Part shown: positions 16,225 through 23,028 of the stretch, piece after piece
Layout of the letters: each line of letters starts with the position of its first letter
Position numbering within the stretch: position 1 is the stretch's first letter
From: Pseudomonas sp. CHM02
GTDB taxonomy: Bacteria; Pseudomonadota; Gammaproteobacteria; Pseudomonadales; Pseudomonadaceae
Assembly (NCBI RefSeq): GCF_000612585.1
Contig: NZ_JFCA01000054.1
Location: 1-44,489, forward strand
Reading direction: 5' to 3'
DNA: 44,489 bases
Program-made: the position numbers and the translations under genes
The notes under the pieces: model-generated
Database searches by the model: none
Seen by the model: only the letters and a program-made list of their open reading frames with translations
What the model was told of the DNA's origin: nothing

Positions 16225-16955
16225 GCCTGCCACCGGCGCCACAGGATCATCGGCGCGCGCACCAGCATGCCGAAGAACAACCGGGTGTGCATGGCCGAGA
16301 TGCGTACGTTGTCGCGGAACAGGCGGAAGTGGGACAGGCCGTCGGCAGGGTAATGCACTTGGGTCGGCAACCAGCGCATTGGCTGGTTGCGCCAGGCCAG
16401 GCGTACCAGGATATCGGAGTCGAAATCCATGCGGGTGCCGATGTAGGCCGAGTTCATCAGCGCCAGCACCGGTATCAGCGGGTACACGCGAAAGCCGCAC
16501 ATCGAATCGCGGATCTGTAGCGACAGGGTGTTGATCCACACCCACACGTGGGTCAGGTAGCGCGCGTACAGGCGGCCTTTAGGCACGCTGTCGTCGTATT
16601 CCGGGTAGCCGCAGATGATCGCGTCGGGGTGCCGGCGCGAGGTGTCGATAAAAGTCTCGACTTCGCGCAGGTCGTGCTGGCCGTCGGCGTCGACTTGCAA
16701 GGCATGGCTGAAGCCCTGGCGTGCGGCTTCGTGGAAGCCGGCCATCACTGCGCCGCCCTTGCCCTGGTTGCTGGGCAAGGTCAGCAGGGTGACGTTATCC
16801 AGGGTCGCCAATTGCGCCAGCACGGCCGCGCAGGCGGGGCTGCTGCCGTCGTCGACCAGCAGGCAGGGCAGGCCGCTGTCCAGCAGGCTGCGGACCACGG
16901 CCGGTACGGCGGCTTCGTGGTTGTAGACCGGGATCAGGGCGCAAGGGTTATGCAT
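16221..16955 (-). CDS. Family 2 glycosyltransferase
   Basis: A 244-residue GT2 enzyme of GT-A fold. The N-terminus CALIPVYNHEAAVP is the nucleotide-sugar strand and ALQVDADGQHDLREV contains the DxD metal site. RDSMCGFRVYPL follows, as in dolichol-phosphate-mannose-synthase-like proteins. ATG at 16955 overlaps the ligase gene by eight bases. With no long C-terminal membrane domain it is probably peripheral. It likely builds the sugar part of the polyene anchor; donor and acceptor are unknown. Confidence 0.87.
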   Translation of the reverse strand: MHNPCALIPVYNHEAAVPAVVRSLLDSGLPCLLVDDGSSPACAAVLAQLATLDNVTLLTLPSNQGKGGAVMAGFHEAARQGFSHALQVDADGQHDLREVETFIDTSRRHPDAIICGYPEYDDSVPKGRLYARYLTHVWVWINTLSLQIRDSMCGFRVYPLIPVLALMNSAYIGTRMDFDSDILVRLAWRNQPMRWLPTQVHYPADGLSHFRLFRDNVRISAMHTRLFFGMLVRAPMILWRRWQA

Positions 16956-18618
16956 CAACGGCCTCCAGCAGTAGACGACCACTGGAGCAGGCTGAGACCC
17001 CATTGCGATAGGCGAAATACAACTTGCCGCGCTCAGCATCAAATCGCAGATGCAGTTCGATCGCATCGCCCGGGCGCACCAGTTGCTGGAACTTGAGCAC
17101 TTCCATGCCGGCAAAAGCCGGCGGCAAATCGAGCAGTTGCTGGCCCAGGTTGAACGCCCATTCCACCTGTACCACCCCCGGCAGCACCGGCGTGACCGGG
17201 AAGTGCCCGCTGAAATAGGCCAGGTCTGCCGGCACGCTCAGTTGCAAGGTCCATTCGCCGTCGGCTTCCACCTGCTCCAGCACTTCCGGCGCCTTCGGGC
17301 GGGCTGCCAGCAGCAACGCCTCGACATCGGCCTGGGGCAGTTTGCCTTGGCTGTTGAGGGGCAACTGTCTCAGCAAACGCCAGCGGCGCGGCAACGCCAG
17401 GGCTTCGCAATGTTGACTCAAATGCTGGCGCAGGGTTTGGGTGAGCGTGCGTCGGCCCTGATTGCGCAACGCATGCAGGCCATCGGCACTCAGCACCACC
17501 AGGGCGCCAAGGGAAGCACGGTTTTCCTGCACCACGCCCAGGCGCGTTTCTGCGACCCATGGGTGCGCCATCAGCGCCTGTTCCAGCATGGGCAGGGAGA
17601 TGCGTTTTTCTTCCAGCTTGACGATGCGGTCCAGGCGGCCCAGCAGCTCGAAACGGCCATCGGCATGGATGCGTGCCGCGTCGGCGGTGTGCTCGACATG
17701 CCCATCAGGCAGGTAAGGCGATGCGATGCGCAGGGCGCCGTCGGCATCCTGGCTCAGTTGCACGTCGGCGAACGGTTGCCACGGCTGGGCACCTTGGCGC
17801 CAGGCGATGCCACCGGTTTCCGAGCTGCCGAGGATCTCGGTCGGCCATTGCTGCAAGCGGTCATAAAGGCTGCCGGCCGCCTCCACAGGCAATGCGCCAC
17901 CGGATGAAAACACCCTCGACACCTGGCTCAGCGCGGGCCAGTCGAGGTTGTCGCCCATGCGCTTGAGCAACGCCGGGCTGGCGACCCAGGCAAAGTGCGC
18001 GTGCTCGCGGCTCGCGCGCTGCATGTCTTCGGGGAAGGCCAGCTGCTTGCGCACAAAGGTGCGGCCAGCACACAGCGGCCACAGCACGCGGAACAGCAAA
18101 CCGTAGATATGCTGCGTGGCGACGCTGCCGATGATGCAGGCGTCCTTGAGGTCCGGCCCCCACAGGGTCTCCAGGGCCTCGACCTCGTTGGCCAGTTGGC
18201 GCAGGGTCTTGTCGATGCGCTTGGGTTCGCCGCTGGAGCCGGAGGTGCACAGGCTCAGTTGGCAAACGTCCAGATCGAGTGCGGCAGCGCTCAGCGGTGC
18301 CTGATACAGCGCATCCAGGTCAGCGGCTTCGGTCAGCCAGGCATCGACGGCATCATCCCAGCGCTGGCGGGTCTGAGGCTGCAAATCGGCGGGCAGCAGC
18401 ACGCTGACCCCGGCCCGCCAGGCGCCCAGCAGGGCAACCGCCAGCAGGCCTGCGTCTTCCAGGTACACGGCGAGGCGCTGGATGCCCCGGGCTTGCAGGC
18501 CCGCCGCCAGACTCAGGGATTGCTCCCACAGCTGCGCGTGATTCATTGCAGGTTCGGTGGTGACCCAACGCTGTTCCAGCGGCTCGAGCAGCAAGTGCTC
18601 AAGTTTCAACCCATTCAT
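16948..18618 (-). CDS. apeH: Acyl-activating AMP ligase fused to a hot-dog dehydratase (ApeH-ApeI fusion)
   Basis: A 556-residue two-domain protein. Residues about 1-440 form an ANL-superfamily ligase: the ATP loop CTSGSSGEPK near residue 124, GSSETGGIAW, the hinge segment ELLGRLDRIVKLEEKRIS and LNSQGKLPQADVEALL with the C-terminal lysine. It should activate the aryl acrylate and load it on an ACP. From about residue 445 a second domain begins; YFSGHFPVTPVLPGVVQVEWAF is the FabA/FabZ-like hot-dog signature with its histidine. In described aryl polyene clusters these are separate genes, apeH and apeI, in that order, so this is most simply a fusion of the two. The start overlaps the upstream stop as ATGA. 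No frame change is seen at the junction. Confidence 0.88.
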   Translation of the reverse strand: MNGLKLEHLLLEPLEQRWVTTEPAMNHAQLWEQSLSLAAGLQARGIQRLAVYLEDAGLLAVALLGAWRAGVSVLLPADLQPQTRQRWDDAVDAWLTEAADLDALYQAPLSAAALDLDVCQLSLCTSGSSGEPKRIDKTLRQLANEVEALETLWGPDLKDACIIGSVATQHIYGLLFRVLWPLCAGRTFVRKQLAFPEDMQRASREHAHFAWVASPALLKRMGDNLDWPALSQVSRVFSSGGALPVEAAGSLYDRLQQWPTEILGSSETGGIAWRQGAQPWQPFADVQLSQDADGALRIASPYLPDGHVEHTADAARIHADGRFELLGRLDRIVKLEEKRISLPMLEQALMAHPWVAETRLGVVQENRASLGALVVLSADGLHALRNQGRRTLTQTLRQHLSQHCEALALPRRWRLLRQLPLNSQGKLPQADVEALLLAARPKAPEVLEQVEADGEWTLQLSVPADLAYFSGHFPVTPVLPGVVQVEWAFNLGQQLLDLPPAFAGMEVLKFQQLVRPGDAIELHLRFDAERGKLYFAYRNGVSACSSGRLLLEAVDA

Positions 18619-19160
18619 ACGCGGCCTCGAACCCTTTGTCGTACCAGCCATTCCACGGCAAACAACAGCCCCATCAACCCGTAGGCGATCAGGCCGTTGT
18701 ACAACGTCCACCAGCTCAGCGGCGCCCACAGGGTGAGGGCGGCAGCGAGCAGGCCATTACACAGAAAAAACACACTCCACACCACGGTCACCCGGCGGGT
18801 ATACACGATGGCATGAGGCGGCAATACGGGATCGGTCATGCGCGCCAGACGCTCGACCATCGGCGGGCCGTATTTCAGGCTCAGACCGAACAACGCCAAC
18901 ATGAACGCACTGACCAGGCTCGGGTACCAGCGCAGCAAGCGGGGGTTATCGAACCAGGCCAGCAACAGGCAGAACACGATGACCGCCAGCGCCATCCAGC
19001 GGCTGCCGGGGCGGCGTGCACCGGTCAGTGCACGCAGCAACCACAGGCTGCCCAGCAGCAGGCCGAATTGCCATGGCGCAAAGTGTTCGGTGCCGTAATA
19101 CACCGCAAAGGGGTACAGCAGCCCCGCCAACAGCAGGCCGAGGCCGATCAGTCGGCTCAT
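18615..19160 (-). CDS. Small integral membrane protein of the aryl polyene operon (COG4648-like)
   Basis: A 181-residue inner-membrane protein with about five or six hydrophobic segments, such as LIGLGLLLAGLLYPFAVYYG, ALAVIVFCLLLAW and VTVVWSVFFLCNGLLAAALTLW. It corresponds in position to apeG and resembles the COG4648 proteins found in these loci. Both ends overlap neighbouring genes by four bases. No catalytic motif is evident. A role in membrane association of the biosynthetic enzymes or in transport is possible but unsupported. Confidence 0.83.
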   Translation of the reverse strand: MSRLIGLGLLLAGLLYPFAVYYGTEHFAPWQFGLLLGSLWLLRALTGARRPGSRWMALAVIVFCLLLAWFDNPRLLRWYPSLVSAFMLALFGLSLKYGPPMVERLARMTDPVLPPHAIVYTRRVTVVWSVFFLCNGLLAAALTLWAPLSWWTLYNGLIAYGLMGLLFAVEWLVRQRVRGRV

Positions 19161-19411
19161 GCGGCCGGCTGGACCAGACGGTACACCGCCTCAACCACGT
19201 CATTCACAGTGCGCACCGCCTTGAATTCTTCGGCGGCGATCTTCTTGCCGGTCTGGCGCTTGATATGGTCGATCAAGTCGACGGCATCGATGCTGTCGAT
19301 TTCCAGGTCCTGGTACAGGTTGGCGTCAAGGGTGACGCGTTCCGGCGGCAGTTCAAACAGTTCCACCAAGGCGTCGCGCAGGGTGTTGAAAATATCGTCA
19401 CGAGTTTGCAT
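19157..19411 (-). CDS. apeF: Acyl carrier protein 1 (ApeF-like)
   Basis: An 84-residue acyl carrier protein. Ser40 in the motif DLEIDSIDAVDLIDHI is the phosphopantetheine attachment site, and the acidic helix around it suits docking to ketosynthases. It ends by overlapping the membrane-protein start (ATGA). No phosphopantetheinyl transferase is encoded in the locus, so activation must come from elsewhere in the genome. Assignment as ACP 1 or 2 of the pair follows gene order only. Confidence 0.9.
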   Translation of the reverse strand: MQTRDDIFNTLRDALVELFELPPERVTLDANLYQDLEIDSIDAVDLIDHIKRQTGKKIAAEEFKAVRTVNDVVEAVYRLVQPAA

Positions 19412-19420
19412 GGTCCGGTC

Positions 19421-19690
19421 TCAAGCTGCCTGTCTGGCCGTGACGAACGCCGCAAGGCTGGCCACGTTGGTGAAGTGATTGCGGGTGTCCTTGGCGTCGG
19501 CATCGATCTTGATGCCGTACTTTTTCTGGATCGCCAGGCCCAGTTCCAGGGCGTCTACCGAATCCAGGCCGAGGCCTTCGCCGAACAGGGTTTGCTCGCT
19601 GCCGATGTCGTCGACGCTGATGTCTTCCAGGCCCAGGGCCTCGATGATCAGCGTCTTTATGTCGTGCTCAAGGCGGTGTTGGTCGCTCAT
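19421..19690 (-). CDS. apeE: Acyl carrier protein 2 (ApeE-like)
   Basis: An 89-residue carrier protein with the attachment serine at Ser44 in GEGLGLDSVDALELGLA. Its motif differs from the other ACP (LDSVDALEL against IDSIDAVDL) and it carries a longer loop (DADAKDTRNHF), so the two probably have different jobs, for example starter loading against chain carriage. Its start overlaps the acyltransferase end by 23 bp and a 9-bp gap separates it from the next ACP. Confidence 0.9.
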   Translation of the reverse strand: MSDQHRLEHDIKTLIIEALGLEDISVDDIGSEQTLFGEGLGLDSVDALELGLAIQKKYGIKIDADAKDTRNHFTNVASLAAFVTARQAA

Positions 19691-20480
19691 CTTCGGCGAG
19701 CTCCTTAATGAAATAGTGATGCAGGTGATCGTTGAGCTTGCGTGAGGCCTGGGGCGCGGGGCCCAGTGTTGCGAACGCCTGTGGTTCTATATCGGCACCC
19801 ACGCGCAAACTGAAGTGAAAGCGGCAGTTCGGGATGCGATACCAGGGTTCGGCCTTGGTCAGCGTGGTGGGGCTCACTTTGATCACCACCGGGGTGATGA
19901 TTGTCGCACCCCGCAGCGCAATGGCGGCGCCACCGCGATGAAAGGCAGGTGCTGCGCCGGGTGTGGTGCGGGTGCCTTCGGGGAAAATGATCAGGGTCTG
20001 GCCTGCGCGCAGGGCGTCGGCAGCGGCATCGAGCATGTCCGCGCTGCCGTCATTGCTGATGTAGCCGGCGTCGCGCACCGGTCCACGCATGAACGGGTTC
20101 TGGAACAGGCTCTGCTTGACCACGCAGTTGGTCTGGCGCATCAGGCCGATCAGGAACACCACGTCGATCAGCGACGGGTGGTTGGCGATGATCATCTGGC
20201 CCGGGCGCCCGAGGTTTTCGGCGCCCTCCACGCTGTAGGTCAGCACGCCGCCGCGCTGCATCAGGCGGATAAAGAACCAGAACAGTCTGCTGATGGTGTG
20301 GCGGACACGGCGCTGGTGTTTTTCTGCGCTGCCTGGCAGGCAACTGAGCAGTGGAAATACCAGCAAACGCAGGCACAGCCCGCCGATGCCGAACAGGAAG
20401 AAGCTGGCGGCGGTGGCGAACAGGCGCCAGTAGTAGGCGTCCCGTGGCTTGTCGTTCACGGCTTGCGTTGCCAGTTCCAT
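19668..20480 (-). CDS. PlsC-type 1-acylglycerol-phosphate acyltransferase homologue (ApeD position)
   Basis: A 270-residue membrane acyltransferase. The HX4D box is in IIANHPSLIDVVFLIG and the phosphate-binding FPEGTRTTPG follows about 85 residues later, both in the usual PlsC order. One hydrophobic segment (FATAASFFLFGIGGLCLRLL) near residue 30 anchors it. The ATG at 20480 lies inside the preceding gene (25-bp overlap) after a GGAAGAA-like ribosome site. It probably transfers an acyl or aryl polyenoyl group onto a glycerol-type lipid; the acceptor is unknown. Confidence 0.88.
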   Translation of the reverse strand: MELATQAVNDKPRDAYYWRLFATAASFFLFGIGGLCLRLLVFPLLSCLPGSAEKHQRRVRHTISRLFWFFIRLMQRGGVLTYSVEGAENLGRPGQMIIANHPSLIDVVFLIGLMRQTNCVVKQSLFQNPFMRGPVRDAGYISNDGSADMLDAAADALRAGQTLIIFPEGTRTTPGAAPAFHRGGAAIALRGATIITPVVIKVSPTTLTKAEPWYRIPNCRFHFSLRVGADIEPQAFATLGPAPQASRKLNDHLHHYFIKELAEDERPTPP

Positions 20481-21175
20481 ACGCGGTTCTTCCAGGCATG
20501 TTGGCAGGCGACCTGTTCGGTGAGCAGGGTGCGCAGCAGGTTCAGGGCGTGGGGCCACTGGGTTTGAGTGGGTTGGACAGCTCCGCTGTCCAGTTCCAGT
20601 TGCCACTCGTCTCCGGGTGTCAGCAACAGGCCGAGGGCGTAGGGGAACGGCACATCAACGATCCAGCTGGCGTAGGCCTCGGGCGGCTGCTCCTCGGTAA
20701 TCACCAGCAGCACCGCCGGGGCGCCTTCGTCGAGCAGCGCGGCGGCTTCGAGCATGCCGTGTTCCAGGCCGTCGCCGGCGGCGGCGAGGGCGGTCATTTC
20801 GCTGGTTTCATTGCGCAGGATCGACCACAGGCCAATCACCGCATTGTGCACCGACAGGCTGAACTGGGTCGGCGACAGCGGCTGGTCGTTGGCCAGGTCG
20901 CTGAGGATGTCGAGGGTGCGCGGGGTCTCGCCATGCCGGGAAATGAACACCAGCGGCAGGTCCTGCAGGCCCTCGGCCAGTGGCCAGCCGACGCTGAACG
21001 CCATGCGCGCCAGGCGGCTCAGGCGGCGACGCTGCATGGCCGGCAGGAATGACACGTCGGGAGAGGCTTCGCTTGCGGGCAGCAACACCGGGGCCTGGCA
21101 CCAGGCGTGCCAGTCGTCCGCACTTTCCAGCCCAGGGGCCCAGGCGCGCCATTTGGCGATGTTGAAGTTGATCAC
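20456..21175 (-). CDS. apeC: Ketosynthase-like chain length factor (ApeC-like)
   Basis: A 239-residue protein corresponding to the N-terminal half of a ketosynthase (beta-ketoacyl synthase-like N-terminal family). QRRRLSRLARMAF, LPLVFISRHGETPRT and FSLSVHNAVIGLWSI match that fold, but the active-site cysteine and both histidines are absent. In studied aryl polyene systems such a protein forms a heterodimer with ApeO and sets chain length. It is the first gene of the operon, starting at a GTG (21175) about 80 bases after the predicted transcription start. The ribosome site is weak. Confidence 0.87.
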   Translation of the reverse strand: MINFNIAKWRAWAPGLESADDWHAWCQAPVLLPASEASPDVSFLPAMQRRRLSRLARMAFSVGWPLAEGLQDLPLVFISRHGETPRTLDILSDLANDQPLSPTQFSLSVHNAVIGLWSILRNETSEMTALAAAGDGLEHGMLEAAALLDEGAPAVLLVITEEQPPEAYASWIVDVPFPYALGLLLTPGDEWQLELDSGAVQPTQTQWPHALNLLRTLLTEQVACQHAWKNRVWNWQRKP

Positions 21176-21186
21176 TGAGAAGTTAT

Positions 21187-21236
21187 CCCGCCCCTGCGGG
21201 CTTCCATGTGCGGTGTTTGGTCCCGAATACCGGGAC
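21187..21236 (-). promoter_or_regulatory. Hairpins in the leader of the aryl polyene operon
   Basis: Two short inverted repeats lie in the predicted 5' leader: GTCCCG-AATAC-CGGGAC at 21220-21236 and CCCGC-CCCT-GCGGG at 21187-21200. The second lies just upstream of the GTG start and could affect ribosome access. No known riboswitch is recognised. Confidence 0.4.
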
Positions 21237-21261
21237 GGGGAGCAACAGCCGAATGGCGCGC

Positions 21262-21290
21262 ATTATCCCGGTGCCGTGGGGTTCTAGCAA
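21262..21290 (-). promoter_or_regulatory. Predicted sigma70 promoter of the aryl polyene operon
   Basis: Read on the minus strand, TTGCTA (21290-21285) and GATAAT (21267-21262) are separated by exactly 17 bases. This predicts transcription starting near 21255, about 80 bases before the GTG of the first gene. The -35 box is imperfect, which fits a promoter that needs an activator bound just upstream. Confidence 0.6.
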
Positions 21291-21296
21291 ACTTTG

Positions 21297-21402
21297 GTAA
21301 AGAATTGTGCACGGGCGATTACAAATTAGTCGGAAGAATTTACAGATTGTCCTTTACTGGGGGCTCGGATGGATTGTCGGACCCTTCTTTTTAATCTGTC
21401 GG
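21297..21402. promoter_or_regulatory. Phased repeat cluster upstream of the aryl polyene promoter
   Basis: TTACAAATT (21319-21327) and TTACAGATT (21340-21348) are spaced exactly 21 bp apart. A weaker copy, AAAGAATTGT, lies 21 bp before them, next to the -35 box. ATTAGTCGG (21325), ATTGTCGG (21373) and ATCTGTCGG (21394) add a further shared core. The 21-bp spacing puts sites on the same face of the helix, as for tandem binding of a regulator dimer. The remaining gap up to parA at 21524 contains a possible -10, TACACT at 21486, and nothing else recognised. Confidence 0.5.
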
Positions 21403-21523
21403 CTGCCCATGGCCGCCAGGCCACCGATGACGCCTGATGCAGCAATGCATGGATGAACGAGGTAGCTAACAGGCGCTTTTGCCCTCTACACTCGGACATT
21501 CATTGATACACGGAGGTTTTTCC

Positions 21524-22294
21524 ATGCGGCGCGTGGTGTTCAATCAGAAAGGCGGCGTGGGCAAGTCCAGCATCGCCTGCAACCTGGCGGCAGTCAGCGC
21601 CAGCGAAGGCTATCGAACCCTGTTGGTGGACCTCGATGCGCAAGCCAACTCAACCCAATACCTCACCGGGTTGACCGGCGACGATATACCGATGGGCATT
21701 GCCGAGTTCTTCAAGCAGACCCTGTCTTCCGGGCCGTTCTCGAAGAAAAACCGGGTGGATATCTACGAAACGCCCTTCGACAACCTGCACGTGATCACCG
21801 CCACCGCGGAATTGGCGGACTTGCAGCCCAAGCTCGAGGCCAAGCACAAGATCAACAAGCTGCGAAAGCTGCTGGATGAGCTGAGTGAGGATTACGACCG
21901 GATTTACCTGGATACGCCGCCGGCGTTGAATTTCTACGCGGTTTCGGCGCTGATTGCCGCTGATCGCGTGCTGATTCCTTTCGATTGCGACAGCTTCTCG
22001 CGCCAGGCGTTGTATGGCCTGCTGGCTGAGATCGAAGAATTGAAGGAAGACCACAACGAAGGCCTTGAGGTGGAAGGCATCGTGGTCAACCAGTTCCAGG
22101 CCCGGGCGAGCCTGCCACAGCAGATGCTCGATGAGTTGATTGCCGAGGGCCTGCCGGTATTACCGGTGTACCTGGCCAGCTCGGTGCGCATGCGCGAGTC
22201 GCACCAGGAGAGCAAGCCACTGATCCACCTGGACCCACGGCACAAGCTGACGCAGCAGTTTGTGGACTTGCATAACCTGCTGGAAAACGCCTGA
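21524..22294 (+). CDS. Orphan ParA/MinD-family ATPase
   Basis: A 256-residue Walker-type ATPase. The deviant Walker A box NQKGGVGKSSIACN lies at residues 7-20, with the signature lysine near its start; VDLDAQANST follows, and YLDTPPALNF is the Walker B region. ATG at 21524 has CGGAGG seven bases upstream and is preferred to an earlier in-frame start. No parB or parS-like repeat is beside it, so it is not a plasmid partition cassette. Chromosomal orphan ParA proteins in Pseudomonas position other cargo; which cargo is unknown here. From memory, P. aeruginosa has MFS, LysR and ParA genes in succession, so the aryl polyene operon may have been inserted between them. Confidence 0.9.
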   Translation: MRRVVFNQKGGVGKSSIACNLAAVSASEGYRTLLVDLDAQANSTQYLTGLTGDDIPMGIAEFFKQTLSSGPFSKKNRVDIYETPFDNLHVITATAELADLQPKLEAKHKINKLRKLLDELSEDYDRIYLDTPPALNFYAVSALIAADRVLIPFDCDSFSRQALYGLLAEIEELKEDHNEGLEVEGIVVNQFQARASLPQQMLDELIAEGLPVLPVYLASSVRMRESHQESKPLIHLDPRHKLTQQFVDLHNLLENA

Positions 22295-22313
22295 CCTACA
22301 TCATTTCACTGTA

Positions 22314-22379
22314 TGTAGGAGCCGGCTTGCCGGCGATGGTGCCCTCAAGAACGCCATCGCCGGCAAGCCGGCTCCTACA
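22314..22379. repeat. REPIN (TGTAGGAGCCGGCTTGCCGGCGAT family)
   Basis: A perfect pair of inverted REP arms, TGTAGGAGCCGGCTTGCCGG and its complement, lies around a short centre GGTGCCCTCAAGAACGCC. It lies between the convergent parA and trxC stops and may also act as a bidirectional transcription barrier. Confidence 0.92.
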
Positions 22380-22388
22380 GGTCGGGTG

Positions 22389-22823
22389 TCAAATGCCCTG
22401 GCTGCGGAGCCACGCCATCAACTGCGGCAACGGAAACGCCCCACTCTGGCGAGCCACTTCGCGGCCGTTCTTGAACAGAATCAAACTGGGAATCGAACGA
22501 ATCCCCAACTGTGCCGACAACTGCTGATTGGCCTCGCTGTCCAGCTTGGCCAACCGGCACTTGCCCTCCAACTGTCCGGCCGCCTGCTCAAACACCGGCG
22601 CGAATGATTTACACGGCCCACACCAGTCGGCCCACACATCCACCAGCAACGGCAGGTCGCCTTTGATCTGGCTGGCGTAGTCGCCTTGCTTCAGCTCAAA
22701 CGGCGTGTTCAACAAAACCGGCTGCTTGCAGCGCCCGCATTTGGGCGCATCACCCAGGCGTTCGCCGGGGATGCGGTTGAGGCCGTTGCAGTGGGGGCAG
22801 GGGATTACGAGAGGTTCGGACAT
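22389..22823 (-). CDS. trxC: Thioredoxin TrxC (thioredoxin 2)
   Basis: A 144-residue cytoplasmic disulfide reductase. The N-terminal zinc site CPHC (residues 9-12) and CGRC (residues 29-32), absent from TrxA, identifies it as thioredoxin 2. The active site is WADWCGPCKSF near residue 65, and the cis-proline follows in IRSIPSL. ATG at 22823 has an AGGAG ribosome site. In E. coli trxC is under OxyR control; no OxyR site was identified here. Upstream lies a REPIN rather than another gene. Confidence 0.96.
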   Translation of the reverse strand: MSEPLVIPCPHCNGLNRIPGERLGDAPKCGRCKQPVLLNTPFELKQGDYASQIKGDLPLLVDVWADWCGPCKSFAPVFEQAAGQLEGKCRLAKLDSEANQQLSAQLGIRSIPSLILFKNGREVARQSGAFPLPQLMAWLRSQGI

Positions 22824-22884
22824 GGTGGGCTCCTGGAATGACCAATAGGTTCTATGTGGAGCTAGGGCGGATAGTTATCAAGGT

Positions 22885-23018
22885 TGTGGTGAGCGGGCTT
22901 GTCCCGCGCTGGGTGGCGAAGCCGGCCCAACAAGGACGCCGCGGTGTTTCAGAAAGACCGAGTTGCCTGGATTTAGGTCGGCTTCGCCCCCCAGCGCGGG
23001 ACAAGCCCGCTCACTACA
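22885..23018. repeat. REPIN (GTGGTGAGCGGGCTTGTCCCGCGCTGGG family)
   Basis: The left arm TGTGGTGAGCGGGCTTGTCC and right arm GGACAAGCCCGCTCACTACA enclose about 80 bp that also contains inner pairing segments (GGCGAAGCC and GGCTTCGCC). It fills most of the gap between the selO stop and the trxC start and so lies close to the trxC promoter. Confidence 0.88.
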
Positions 23019-23028
23019 AACGTAGCGC

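Noticed and set aside
21403..22294. Plasmid partition cassette
   Set aside because: ParA lacks a ParB partner and parS-like repeats, and all flanking genes are chromosomal.
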